The notes below the pieces were generated by a model, which did no database searches, was not told where the DNA came from, and worked only from the letters and a program-made list of their open reading frames with translations. The translations under genes and the position numbers were made by a program. From DYJB01 sp963777165 (GTDB lineage Bacteria; Chloroflexota; Anaerolineae; Anaerolineales; E44-bin32), in contig CAVZPO010000012.1 in NCBI GenBank assembly GCA_963777165.1, forward strand, positions 1 to 64,000: 64,000 nt of DNA. The letters run 5' to 3'. Shown here one piece after another: positions 1-8,851 of this stretch (position 1 is its first letter; each line of letters opens with the position of its first letter).

Positions 1-41
1 ACCACGCCGACGATGAGCATGTAGGCCGCCAGGGTGATCAT
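1..41 (-). CDS. Start of an unidentified hydrophobic protein (partial)
   Basis: Reading the minus strand, an ATG 18 bases after the stop codon of the neighbouring cyclase-family gene opens a frame that stays open to the window edge and gives about 13 mostly hydrophobic residues (MITLAAYMLIVGV). It would be the next gene of the same operon and looks like the first membrane helix of a transporter. Too short to assign; it may not be a gene. Confidence 0.3.
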   Translation of the reverse strand, partial: MITLAAYMLIVGV

Positions 42-59
42 GCCGGCTCGGTCGCCCGG

Positions 60-689
60 TTACACGCCCACCAGGATCGTGCGTGCCGGCGCTCCGTCGC
101 TGCCGATCAGTTTGAGCGGCAGGCAGTACAGGGAGTAGCGACCTTGACTTACGTGGCTCAGGTCCAGCCCCTCGATCACGACCACGCCTGCCTCGAGCAA
201 GGTACGGTGTGTGTCCTTGCTCTGCCCGTAGGGCGCCACCGACAGGTAGTCGACCCCGACCAGTTGAACGCCCTTGCGCACCAGCCAGCGCGCGCCGCTG
301 GCGTCAACGGCCACGAAGTTGGTCTGGAAGGCTTTCTCTTTAGCCCACAGCTCGGAATTGCGCGTCCGGAACAGCACGCGGCGGGTGCGGGGCGGAAGGC
401 TGGCCGCCTCGAGTGTGGCCTCGTCGATCACCTTGGCCGTCGGCAGATGCAGGACGTACGCCCGGCCGGTGAGCAGCTTCAAGGGCAGCAAATCGACCGC
501 TCCGGCGCCATCGATGAAGTGCAGCGGCGCATCGACGTGTGTCCCGGTGTGGACGCCACAGGACAGCCGGGAGACGTTGGCGTTGGCACCCGAAGCGATG
601 GACTCCACCCGCTCAAGTTGGACGCCCGGATCGCCCGGCCAGACCGGCAGCTGCGGCGAGACCCCCACCGAAACATCGTAGATCCGCAT
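60..689 (-). CDS. Cyclase-family metal-dependent hydrolase (kynurenine formamidase-like)
   Basis: The 209-residue product matches the cyclase/kynurenine formamidase family in length and carries the metal-binding signature HTGTHVDAPLHF at residues 47-58. A GGAGGTG ribosome site sits 6 bases before the ATG, which fixes the start. Family members hydrolyse amides or lactones with a divalent metal; the substrate here cannot be read from sequence. It diverges from the M20 peptidase gene on the plus strand. Kynurenine formamidase is only the best-known member; no other tryptophan-degradation gene lies nearby, so the specific function is open. Confidence 0.85.
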   Translation of the reverse strand: MRIYDVSVGVSPQLPVWPGDPGVQLERVESIASGANANVSRLSCGVHTGTHVDAPLHFIDGAGAVDLLPLKLLTGRAYVLHLPTAKVIDEATLEAASLPPRTRRVLFRTRNSELWAKEKAFQTNFVAVDASGARWLVRKGVQLVGVDYLSVAPYGQSKDTHRTLLEAGVVVIEGLDLSHVSQGRYSLYCLPLKLIGSDGAPARTILVGV

Positions 690-833
690 GCGGCACCTCC
701 AAGCCGGAGATTATAGAATGGAAGCCTGCCGAAGGCGCAACGCCCTCCGGCGGCCGGCTTGGGCGCGCGGCTCGCGGAACCAGCCCGTTCCCCCACCGGC
801 TCGGGACGGCACAACCTGCTCCAAGGAGGCCGC

Positions 834-2211
834 ATGACCGACTTCATCGCGGTTGACCAGATCATTGCCCGGCGGCTCGAGGCTTCCCTCGACGAGCTTC
901 GGCGCCTGGTTGCGCTGCCCAGCGTCTCAACCGAGGGAACCTCGATGCCCGAGTGCGCCGGGTTGGTGGGCGAGCTGCTAAGGAAGAGGGGTTTCCAGGT
1001 GGAGTTGGTGCCGTCCGCCGGATACCCGGTGGTGGTTGCCGTTCGACCGGGCGTGCGCGCCGACCGAACGCTGCTGTTCTACCACCACTACGACGTCCAA
1101 CCGGCCGGCCCTCCCGGGCTCTGGGAGTCACCGGCCTTCGAGCTGGCCCTGCGGGATGGGCGCGCCTTCGGCCGCGGATCAGTCGACGACAAGGGACACA
1201 TCATCAGCCGGCTGGCCGCGCTCGACGCCCTGATCGAGGCGGACGGCGACCTCCCCTGCACCGTCAAATTCGTGATCGAGGGGGACGAGGAGGGTGACAA
1301 CCTCCACCTGCCCGAGTTCGTCGCCCGCCACACCGACCGGTTGGCGGCGGATGCATGCCTGTGGGAAGCCGGGGACGTCAATCACGAAGGCGTCCCCGTG
1401 TGCTACGCCGGGATGCGCGGCATCGCCTACGTCGAGCTGCGCGTCACGACCGCTTCGCAGGACGCCCATTCCGGGCTCGGCGGATCGATCTTCCCCAACG
1501 CCGCCTGGCGTCTGGTGTGGGCCCTCCAGTCTTTGAAGGGGCCGGATGAGCGAATCCTGATCCCCGGGTTCTATGACCGCGTCCGTCCTCCCACGTCGCG
1601 CGACCTGGAACTGCTCGCGGAGCTGCCGGAGGACTCCGACGACCTGCTCCGAACGTACGGCTTGAAGGGGTTCGTCAAGGGCCTGACGGATGGCGTTACC
1701 CTGCGGAGTGAAGCAGTGTTCTCTCCCACGTGCACGATCTGCGGGTTGACCTCCGGGTTTCAAGGCCCGGGGTGCATGACCGTCCTGCCGGCGCAGGCCA
1801 GCGCCAAGATCGACTTCCGGCTGGTGCCGGACCAGGAGCCGCTGGAGGTGCTGGCGCAGCTGCGTGCTCATCTCGAACTCAATGGGATTCGCCGATCTCG
1901 AGATCGTCGATCTTGGGAGCGAGGCACCCGGCCGGTCGGACCCCGACGACCCGTTCCTGCGTCTGGTCGCCGACGCGGCGGCCGAAGTGTACGGCCGCCG
2001 CCAGCTGATCGCCCCGATGACCGGCGGATCCGGTCCGTACCATGCCTTCATCCACCACCTCGGCGTGCCGATCGCCACGGCGGGTATCGGCTACCCGGGC
2101 ATGCAGATGCACTCGCCCAACGAGCATTTCCGCATCGACGATTTCGTCGCCGGTACGCGGCATGTGGCGCGCATCGTCGCCCGCTTTGGCGATCCGGTCG
2201 CGTCGCGCTGA
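834..2211 (+). CDS. M20-family metallopeptidase (dipeptidase-like), frameshifted
   Basis: A zinc-dependent M20/ArgE/DapE-type amidohydrolase, expected to cleave dipeptides or acyl amino acids in the cytoplasm. Visible motifs are HYDVQP near residue 85 (first metal ligand), GRGSVDDKG near 114-122, the EGDEEG catalytic stretch near 150, and GGSGPYHAF and MHSPNEH near the C-terminus (metal ligand His). AAGGAGG precedes the ATG by 5 bases. The reading frame breaks at about 1880-1888, after ...LELN; the C-terminal third continues in another forward frame to 2211. One surplus base explains this. Every catalytic motif is intact on either side, so a sequencing error is as likely as a broken gene. Confidence 0.85.
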
Positions 2212-2292
2212 AGCGTCGTTCGCCGAACGGATCGTCGAGACCTGCCGATCCTTGTCGGGCGTCTGTCGCTGCGCTATAATGCCGGGGTCATT

Positions 2293-2367
2293 CGGGGCGT
2301 GGCGCAGCCCGGCTAGCGCACCTGCATGGGGTGCAGGGGGTCGGCGGTTCAAATCCGCCCGCCCCGA
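2293..2367 (+). tRNA. tRNA-Pro (anticodon GGG)
   Basis: A full cloverleaf can be folded: acceptor CGGGGCG pairs with CGCCCCG, the D-arm GCGC pairs with GCGC, the anticodon stem CCTGC pairs with GCAGG around the loop ATGGGGT (anticodon GGG), and the T-arm GGCGG/CCGCC encloses TTCAAAT. The CCA end is not encoded. It reads CCC proline codons, which suits this GC-rich genome. Confidence 0.95.
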
Positions 2368-2370
2368 CAC

Positions 2371-2396
2371 GAAGGCCGTCCTTGCGGACGGCCTTC
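2371..2396 (+). terminator. Hairpin terminator after tRNA-Pro
   Basis: A perfect 10-bp inverted repeat, GAAGGCCGTC and GACGGCCTTC, encloses a 6-base loop and begins 4 bases after the tRNA. Only a weak T-run (GCCGTTT) follows, so it is terminator-like rather than a textbook intrinsic terminator. Confidence 0.7.
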
Positions 2397-2630
2397 GCCG
2401 TTTCCAGGTGACGTTCGCCTGTGGTGAACTCCGGCGCACTGGCGCGCCTGCGGTCGGTTTCTCCACAGGTTTGGCGGCGCACTTCAGCGCTGGATGGCGC
2501 GGGCTGGCCCGGACCCCGGATTGACGCAGCGAGGAGCCGACCGGTCCGTGCTCTGACCCGCGAGTCGATGTCCCACTGGCCGGACCCGCGCCCCCTACCC
2601 CAGCGCCTCCGCCCGGCCTACAATCCCCGC

Positions 2631-3371
2631 ATGCCATTCCCAAGGGTGCAGCTCCTCGCCACCTGCCTGGTCGATTCGCTCTTCCCCGGGGTCGGCGAGG
2701 CCGTCGTCACGACTCTCACCCGCGCCGGGGTCGAGGTCACCTTTCCGCCCGACCAGACCTGCTGCGGCCAGCCCGCCTTCAACGCCGGCTTCTGGGATGA
2801 GGCGCGGCGCATGGCTCGGCACACCATCGAAGTATTCCTGGCCGAGCCGGATCCGGTCGTCATCCCATCTGGGTCGTGCGGGCACATGATCCGCCACGGG
2901 TACCTCGAGCTGTTTGCCGATGATCCGGCCTGGCTCGCCCGCGCTCGTGAGCTGGCGGCGAAGACCTCCGAACTCAGCGAGTACCTCGTCGATCGGATCG
3001 GACAGCTCGAACTGGGCGCCTCGGCCGGCGCTCGCGTTGCCTACCATCCCTCCTGCCACCTGCTGCGCGGCCTGGGCGTCGACCGCCAGCCCCAGGCGCT
3101 TCTCGGGGCCGTCGAGGGGCTGGAGGTTCATCGGCTGGAGGCCGAGTGCTGCGGGTTCGGGGGCGTCTTCGCCATCGACGAGCCCGAACTCTCGAGCGCC
3201 ATGCTCGAGCGCAAGCTGGCCGCGATCCACCAGGCCGGTGTGTCCGCCGTCGTGGGTTGCGATGTGAGCTGCCTGATGCAGATCGAAGGCGGTTTGCGCA
3301 AGCAGGGTTCCAGCGTGCGCTGCATGCACCTGGCGCAGTTGATCGCCGGGCAGGAACCCGGACTGCGATGA
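2631..3371 (+). CDS. lutA: LutA-like (Fe-S)-binding lactate oxidation subunit
   Basis: The 246-residue product has two CCG-type cysteine-rich domains, seen as TCCGQPAFNAG near residue 42 and ECCGFGG near residue 175. These are the signature of LutA/GlcF-type proteins that take part in L-lactate oxidation to pyruvate. The length matches LutA. The ATG at 2631 begins the conserved part. The stop codon overlaps the start of the next gene (ATGA), so the two are translationally coupled in a lut operon. Confidence 0.88.
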   Translation: MPFPRVQLLATCLVDSLFPGVGEAVVTTLTRAGVEVTFPPDQTCCGQPAFNAGFWDEARRMARHTIEVFLAEPDPVVIPSGSCGHMIRHGYLELFADDPAWLARARELAAKTSELSEYLVDRIGQLELGASAGARVAYHPSCHLLRGLGVDRQPQALLGAVEGLEVHRLEAECCGFGGVFAIDEPELSSAMLERKLAAIHQAGVSAVVGCDVSCLMQIEGGLRKQGSSVRCMHLAQLIAGQEPGLR

Positions 3372-5449
3372 GGGCCGCCTTTCACCGCCGCGTGCGCTCG
3401 GCGCTCGCCGATCCTGCCCTGCAGCAGGCGCTCGATCACAATGCCGAGCGCCGGCAGCGAGCTCGCCTGACCGCCCTGGCGACGCTGCCCGATGCGGAGA
3501 CGACCCGGCGAGAGGTCGCCGGAATCCGCCGCACGACCCTCGACCATCTCGACGTGCACCTGGCGACGCTGCGTGAGAGGCTGGCCGAGAACGGCTGGCA
3601 GGTGCACGATGCCGCCTCGGCCGAAGATGCTTGCCGCCTGGCGGTCGACATCTGCCACGAGCATGGGGCGACCCGCGTCGCCAAGTCGAAGTCGATGGTG
3701 ACCGAGGAGATCAAGCTGAACCCGGCGCTCGAGCGAGCCGGGATCGAGGTTGTGGAGACCGATCTGGGCGAGTACATCGTCCAGCTGCGGGGCGAGCCGC
3801 CGGCGCACATTATCTCCCCCATCGTCCACCTCACGCGCCAGGACGTCGGCGCGCTGTTCGAATCGCGGCTGGGGATCCCATACACCGACGACGTGACGAC
3901 GCTGAACGCAGCGGCGAGGCGCACGCTGCGCCCGGTGTTCCTGGATGCCCAGGTGGGCATCTCCGGCGCCAATTTCGCCGTTGCCGAAACGGGCACTCTC
4001 GTCCTCGTCACCAACGAGGGCAACGGCCGGCTGGTGACGCAGGCGCCACCGGTGCACATCGCCTTCGTCGGGATCGAGCGCTTGGTGCCCGTGCTCGCCA
4101 ATTTGCCGCCTCTGCTTCAACTCCTGCCGCGTTCGGCCACCGGCCAGAAGCTGACGTCGTATGTCAGTCTGATCCAGGCGCCCCGCGCAGCGAACGATGC
4201 CGATGGGCCGTTGATCCGCCACGCCATCCTGGTGGACAACGGCCGCACCCAGATTGCCGGGACGGATCTGCGCGAGTCACTGGCCTGCATCCGCTGCGGC
4301 GCGTGCCTGAATGCCTGCCCCGTGTACCGCGAGATCGGCGGGCACGCATACGACAGCGTCTACCCCGGGCCGATCGGCTCGGTCATCTCCCCCGGACTGT
4401 TCGGGCTTGCGTCGCACGGCCATCTGGCGAAGGCCTCTTCGCTGTGCGGCGCCTGCCGCGAGGTCTGCCCGGCCGACATCGACCTGCCCACCATGCTCCT
4501 GCGCGTGCGCCGCGATTACGCGCAGACTTCGACGCATGCGCAGCATTCGAAGCAGAGCTGGTGGCTCCGGGCAGTGATGCGCGCCTATGCCTGGACGGCC
4601 TCCAGCCCGCGACGATTCAGGCTTGCGCTCCGCGCCCTGGCGTGGGGCACGCACCTCCTCCCCGCACATGCAGATTGGGTAACGGGCCTGCCCGGACCCT
4701 TGAGGGCCTGGACCTCGACGCGGCACTTCCCGCCCTTCCAGCCCAGCGCCTTTCACCGCCGCGTCCAGCGCCTTGACCTCGCCGCTCATCACGTGGGTCG
4801 CGCTACGGGCAAAGAAACGCCAACTCGACCCCTGCCGCGCCCCATCGAGGATGAGGACCTGATCGCCCGCTTCCAGCGTGAACTTGAGACTGTTGGAGGC
4901 GAGGTCCAGCGTGTGTCGGCAGTCGGTCTCCCAGCCGCCCTGGCGAATACAGTGCAGGCGGTGGGTGCCTCCCAGGTCTTCCTTGCCTGGCAAGAAGGGG
5001 CGCGGCTGCCTGGCAGCTTGAGTCTGGAGGAAGAGCTGCGCCGTCGGACCGCCGTGCGGCTGCTACCAGGAAGCGATACCCGCGCGGCGTGCGCCTCCAT
5101 CGAACAGGCGGCCGCATCTGTCGGCGTGACTGCCGCAGTCGCGGCGCTGGCCGACACCGGAACGATCCTCGTCGCCTCCGGCCCGCAGGGTGCTCAGGAC
5201 GCGTCGCTCCTCCCGGGCACGCACGTCGCCATTCTCTCCGCCCAGGACGTCTACCCATCGTTCTCCGACTGGCTCGAGCGCGGCGGACGCTCGCTGCTCG
5301 CCGAGCGATCGAGCGTCACCCTGATCACCGGTCCGTCGCGCACCGCCGACATCGAGATGACACTGACCATCGGCGTCCACGGACCGGCGCGCCTGATCGT
5401 CCTGGTGTGCGAAGGCGCTGCGCCAGCCCCTCGGGAACCCCGTCCGTGA
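3368..5449 (+). CDS. lutB: LutB-LutC fusion, iron-sulfur lactate dehydrogenase component
   Basis: The 693-residue product is longer than LutB (about 475 residues). The N-terminal part is the LUD domain of LutB. It is followed by two ferredoxin-like clusters, CIRCGACLNACPVY near residue 306 and CGACREVCPADIDL near 360, then a LutB C-terminal region. From about residue 490 a second LUD domain resembling LutC follows (VTAAVAALADTGTIL, LLPGTHVAILSAQDV, ADIEMTLTIGVHGP). One gene therefore seems to carry both LutB and LutC, completing the Lut complex with the upstream lutA. The start overlaps the lutA stop by 4 bases. No lactate permease lies next to it. Confidence 0.87.
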   Translation: MRAAFHRRVRSALADPALQQALDHNAERRQRARLTALATLPDAETTRREVAGIRRTTLDHLDVHLATLRERLAENGWQVHDAASAEDACRLAVDICHEHGATRVAKSKSMVTEEIKLNPALERAGIEVVETDLGEYIVQLRGEPPAHIISPIVHLTRQDVGALFESRLGIPYTDDVTTLNAAARRTLRPVFLDAQVGISGANFAVAETGTLVLVTNEGNGRLVTQAPPVHIAFVGIERLVPVLANLPPLLQLLPRSATGQKLTSYVSLIQAPRAANDADGPLIRHAILVDNGRTQIAGTDLRESLACIRCGACLNACPVYREIGGHAYDSVYPGPIGSVISPGLFGLASHGHLAKASSLCGACREVCPADIDLPTMLLRVRRDYAQTSTHAQHSKQSWWLRAVMRAYAWTASSPRRFRLALRALAWGTHLLPAHADWVTGLPGPLRAWTSTRHFPPFQPSAFHRRVQRLDLAAHHVGRATGKETPTRPLPRPIEDEDLIARFQRELETVGGEVQRVSAVGLPAALANTVQAVGASQVFLAWQEGARLPGSLSLEEELRRRTAVRLLPGSDTRAACASIEQAAASVGVTAAVAALADTGTILVASGPQGAQDASLLPGTHVAILSAQDVYPSFSDWLERGGRSLLAERSSVTLITGPSRTADIEMTLTIGVHGPARLIVLVCEGAAPAPREPRP

Positions 5450-6144
5450 CAACCCTCACGCCCACGCCCGGCCTTGCCGAACCACCGCCGACCTTCTCCT
5501 GGCTCGGTGCGTGGCGCGCCGCCCTCACGCGCCCGTCGGTGGCGACCTACACGGACCTTCTGCTCGATCCCAAGGCCAGCCTGCGTCGCGCCGTAGCGTG
5601 GCTGTTCACTGCGACGTTGCTCTCCTATCTCGTCGGCGTCGGGATCCAGGCGGCCGTCTTCCCCGGCATGCTGGCGGAGGTCATCCGCGATGCCGCGGAG
5701 ACTGCACCCGCTGGCATTGGGGTGACGCCCACGGTGGTGCTCGTCCTATCGCTGGCCTGCACCCCGTTCTTGGCCGGTTTCGTACTTCTCACGTACCTGG
5801 TCGGTTTCGGGCTCATCCATTTCATCGCCAGCGCCCTGGGCTCCCAGGGAAGCTACTCCGAGTTGGTCTACACACATGCTGCGTACCTGGCCCCGATGAC
5901 GCTGCTGACAACCCTGCTCGGGATGATCCCTGTCGTCAACTGTTTGACTGTGCCTCTGGGGCTGTACTCGTTCGGCCTACAACTCATGGCATTGAAGTCT
6001 GCCACGCGCATGGGCTGGGGCCGCGTATTCGCTACTCTGCTGATCGTCGGGCTTCTCATCGGGCTGGTGGTTACCGTACTCGGACTGGGGGTGTTCGCTC
6101 CAGAGCTCGAGCGATGGCTCAGGGAAGCGGGGGTGAGCGCTTAG
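5446..6144 (+). CDS. YIP1-family integral membrane protein
   Basis: The 232-residue product has about five hydrophobic segments after a 45-residue soluble N-terminus and resembles the YIP1 domain of bacterial membrane proteins of unknown role. A GTG start overlaps the lutBC stop codon (GTGA), so it is cotranscribed with the lut operon. That link may be only positional; YIP1 proteins have no known role in lactate use. No catalytic motif is seen. Confidence 0.7.
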   Translation: MTTLTPTPGLAEPPPTFSWLGAWRAALTRPSVATYTDLLLDPKASLRRAVAWLFTATLLSYLVGVGIQAAVFPGMLAEVIRDAAETAPAGIGVTPTVVLVLSLACTPFLAGFVLLTYLVGFGLIHFIASALGSQGSYSELVYTHAAYLAPMTLLTTLLGMIPVVNCLTVPLGLYSFGLQLMALKSATRMGWGRVFATLLIVGLLIGLVVTVLGLGVFAPELERWLREAGVSA

Positions 6145-6146
6145 GG

Positions 6147-6590
6147 ATGGCGACTTCGACAGTTCACCGGCGCATTCGCATCCGGCCCGCACTCACACTG
6201 GACGAGGCGCACATCGAATGGCGGTTCGTGCGCGCCGCCGGGCCGGGCGGCCAGAATGTGAACAAGGTGGCGACTGCGGCCCAGCTGCGCTACGACGCGC
6301 GCGCGCACTTGCCCGCCGACGTCTTTGCCCGCCTGCGACGAATCGCCGGCGGACGCCTGAGCGCTGACGGCGTGTTGATGCTGACGGCGCGGTCGGAGCG
6401 AACGCAGTCCCGCAACCGCAGCGAGGCACTCGACCGTCTGGAAAGCCTGCTGCGGCGCGCGGCGGAACCGCCGACGCCGCGGACGGCGACCAAGCCGACG
6501 CTTGCCTCGAAGTCACAGCGGTTGGACACCAAGCGCAAACGCGGGCAGGCCAAGGCGCGCCGTCGAAGGCCGACGAATCTGGAGGAGTAG
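6147..6590 (+). CDS. arfB: ArfB-like peptidyl-tRNA hydrolase (ribosome rescue)
   Basis: The 147-residue protein carries the release-factor GGQ motif in GPGGQNVNK (residues 32-40), preceded by IEWRFVRAA and followed by a Lys/Arg-rich tail (KRKRGQAKARRRRPT). That is the exact layout of ArfB/YaeJ, which hydrolyses peptidyl-tRNA on stalled ribosomes and inserts its basic tail in the empty mRNA channel. It starts 2 bases after the YIP1 stop. Confidence 0.92.
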   Translation: MATSTVHRRIRIRPALTLDEAHIEWRFVRAAGPGGQNVNKVATAAQLRYDARAHLPADVFARLRRIAGGRLSADGVLMLTARSERTQSRNRSEALDRLESLLRRAAEPPTPRTATKPTLASKSQRLDTKRKRGQAKARRRRPTNLEE

Positions 6591-6694
6591 TCTCGGGATG
6601 CCCGGCGTGCTGGGAGGGGTCACAGTCGCCGCGGCTCCCTATCGGGCCCGAGTTCAGGAAGCCAAGGATCTCGCGCCGTGGCGGAGGGACCTGG

Positions 6695-8659
6695 GTGACA
6701 ACCCCGGAATCGTCCGACAAACCCAGCGTGATCTACCAGGCCGCCAAGTTGGGCGATATCGGCTGCCTGTTGGCGGAGTTCGGGCTGGCCCGAGCCGCTC
6801 AGCGCGCCGGATCTGCCCCGGGTCGGGTGTACGGAGTCAGCGGCGGCGCATTCCTGGCGTTGGCGGCCGGACTCGAATGGGCCGCCCGTGTCCGACCTGA
6901 GCGATGGCAGGCGGCAGCCGACGCCGTGCACGACTTTGGGGCTTACTTGGAGGCGGCCCCGAGCCGCGCGCTGCGGGCGCGGAATCTGAACCCCTGGTAC
7001 GGTCCTTTCAATCTCCTGCCGCTGCGATCGTGGGTCGCCAATCGCCTGCGCGCTTACGGGGCGGCAGAGGACTCCTGGCTCTCCGACCTTGGCGTTCCGC
7101 TCTACTTGTGCGCGATCGACCGGGACGGCACGTTCACTTTGCTCGGCCCACAGGATGATCGGCTGCAGTTCCAGTACCACGCCGTGCGCGTCGGACCGCC
7201 GCGCGACGCGCCCATCGTCGAGGCGCTGGCTGCTTGCTTGAGCACGCTGCTCTCGACCGAGCCCGTCTGGGTGCGCGACCGGCGAGGCGGCGGGCAGTGG
7301 CTGCGGGACGCTCGGCCGGCCGTCGTGGACGCCGGCGCGATCGTCGCCGATCTGGAGGCCGCCGATCCGCGTCCCATCGTCCGCACTCGCCCTCACGCCC
7401 CGATCCGCACCTGGTCCCTCAACTGGATCACGTCTTCCTTCATCATGCACTCGTCCAACGAGCGGAACCAGACCCTGCTGGCCGCACACTATCTCGACTT
7501 GCTGGCGCGGCACCGAGCCCTTCAGCAGCGCGTCGCCGCACTCGGACGGCCGCTTCCAGCGGCGGGAACCCCGTCGGTCGGCCACGTCGACCTGCCTTAC
7601 GTCGGCAGCACCGAGGCCTTCACCAACATGCGGCAGTCGGCCCAGAACAAGGATGCATTGATGGCGCGCTTCCGCACGCTGCTCGACGGCCAGCTCGATT
7701 CGTTCGACTTCCGCCGGCCGGCCAACGTGATCTACGGCGCCGGCGGGTTCTCGGGGATCCTGGCCGGGCTGGTGACGACGCGCGCCGTCGACGAAGGTTT
7801 CGCCCGCGCCGGTGGGCGCGTGCGCCAGGTGGTCGGCGTCTCGGCCGGCGTCCTCAACGGTTTCTTCCACGCCATCCAGCTCGCCGCCGCCCGCCGCCCG
7901 GACCTGTACACGCCGGCCGCTCGTCAGGCCCTCGGCGACCTGGAGGCCTTCGTCGGTTCGGTCGAACCGAAGCGCGTGGCTGCGGTGAATCTGAACCCGA
8001 TTCGGTTCTGGAAAGGCTGGGCGAACCTGGGGCCGATGGAAGCGTTCTTCATCGACCGGCTGCGCGCCTACACCGGCGCCGAGGAGCCGGAGAAGTTGAC
8101 GTTCGACGAGCTGGATCTGCCGCTGACGGTGGCGGCGGCGCGCGGCGACGGCTTCACCGATTTCCTCGGCCCGAGCCTGCCGCAACGCAAGATGTCGTTC
8201 GGGGGACGGACCTGGAGCCCGGTGAACACACCGGTCGTCCGGGCGTTGGTCGCCGGCTGGAGCATGAACACCTACATCCATCCGACGGCGCTCAACGGCC
8301 AGGAGTATCGCGACGGCGGCGGCACGTTCTACGACCCGGCGCTGTTCGTCGCCTGCATGGACGAGACCCCGGTCAACCTGCTCAACATCCACCTCGATGA
8401 GCCCGAAGGTCATTCGTACAACCTCCCCGAGCGCCCCAACCTGCTGCGCCTCCTGTTCGACACCCACAACTATGTCTTCCCCGAGGAGCGGCGTCGCATG
8501 CGGCTGCTGACCGATCTGCTCTTCGAGCACTTGCGCCTGCGTCAGGCCTACTCCCAGGCGACCGGGGAGGGCCTGCCGGACTTCCGCCAGGAGTGGGCGC
8601 TGAGCCGCGAGGCGGCCGGGGAGCCACTCCCCGAGGCGATGTGCCCCGGGGAGGGTTAA
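6695..8659 (+). CDS. Double patatin-like phospholipase-family protein
   Basis: The 654-residue protein appears to hold two patatin-like halves. The N-terminal half has GVSGGAF with candidate nucleophile Ser49, but a later VVDAGAI instead of the usual DG[GA] dyad. The C-terminal half has a Gly-rich oxyanion-type loop GAGGFSG near 350, GVSAGVL near 380 and YRDGGGTFYDP near 539, so it keeps a complete Ser-Asp dyad. Both halves share NLNPxxxxxxN...LRAY and related strings, suggesting internal duplication. Start: GTG with GGAGGG 5 bases upstream. Expected activity is lipid acyl hydrolysis by the C-terminal half; the N-terminal half may be impaired or regulatory. Confidence 0.8.
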   Translation: MTTPESSDKPSVIYQAAKLGDIGCLLAEFGLARAAQRAGSAPGRVYGVSGGAFLALAAGLEWAARVRPERWQAAADAVHDFGAYLEAAPSRALRARNLNPWYGPFNLLPLRSWVANRLRAYGAAEDSWLSDLGVPLYLCAIDRDGTFTLLGPQDDRLQFQYHAVRVGPPRDAPIVEALAACLSTLLSTEPVWVRDRRGGGQWLRDARPAVVDAGAIVADLEAADPRPIVRTRPHAPIRTWSLNWITSSFIMHSSNERNQTLLAAHYLDLLARHRALQQRVAALGRPLPAAGTPSVGHVDLPYVGSTEAFTNMRQSAQNKDALMARFRTLLDGQLDSFDFRRPANVIYGAGGFSGILAGLVTTRAVDEGFARAGGRVRQVVGVSAGVLNGFFHAIQLAAARRPDLYTPAARQALGDLEAFVGSVEPKRVAAVNLNPIRFWKGWANLGPMEAFFIDRLRAYTGAEEPEKLTFDELDLPLTVAAARGDGFTDFLGPSLPQRKMSFGGRTWSPVNTPVVRALVAGWSMNTYIHPTALNGQEYRDGGGTFYDPALFVACMDETPVNLLNIHLDEPEGHSYNLPERPNLLRLLFDTHNYVFPEERRRMRLLTDLLFEHLRLRQAYSQATGEGLPDFRQEWALSREAAGEPLPEAMCPGEG

Positions 8660-8851
8660 GCATGCCAAGGGGGATCGCGGCGAGGCATCCTTGACCGCAT
8701 GCGCGAATCGCATCGCAGCCAGGGGCAAGCGCGGGGACCGGCCTTCGGTTGGGGGTCGGGCCGCAAGACACCCATCCCGACCGGACGGCGGCGGATTGCC
8801 ACACCTGACACTTCCGGCCGTCACCATCACCCTGATCGGCAAGGAGACACC

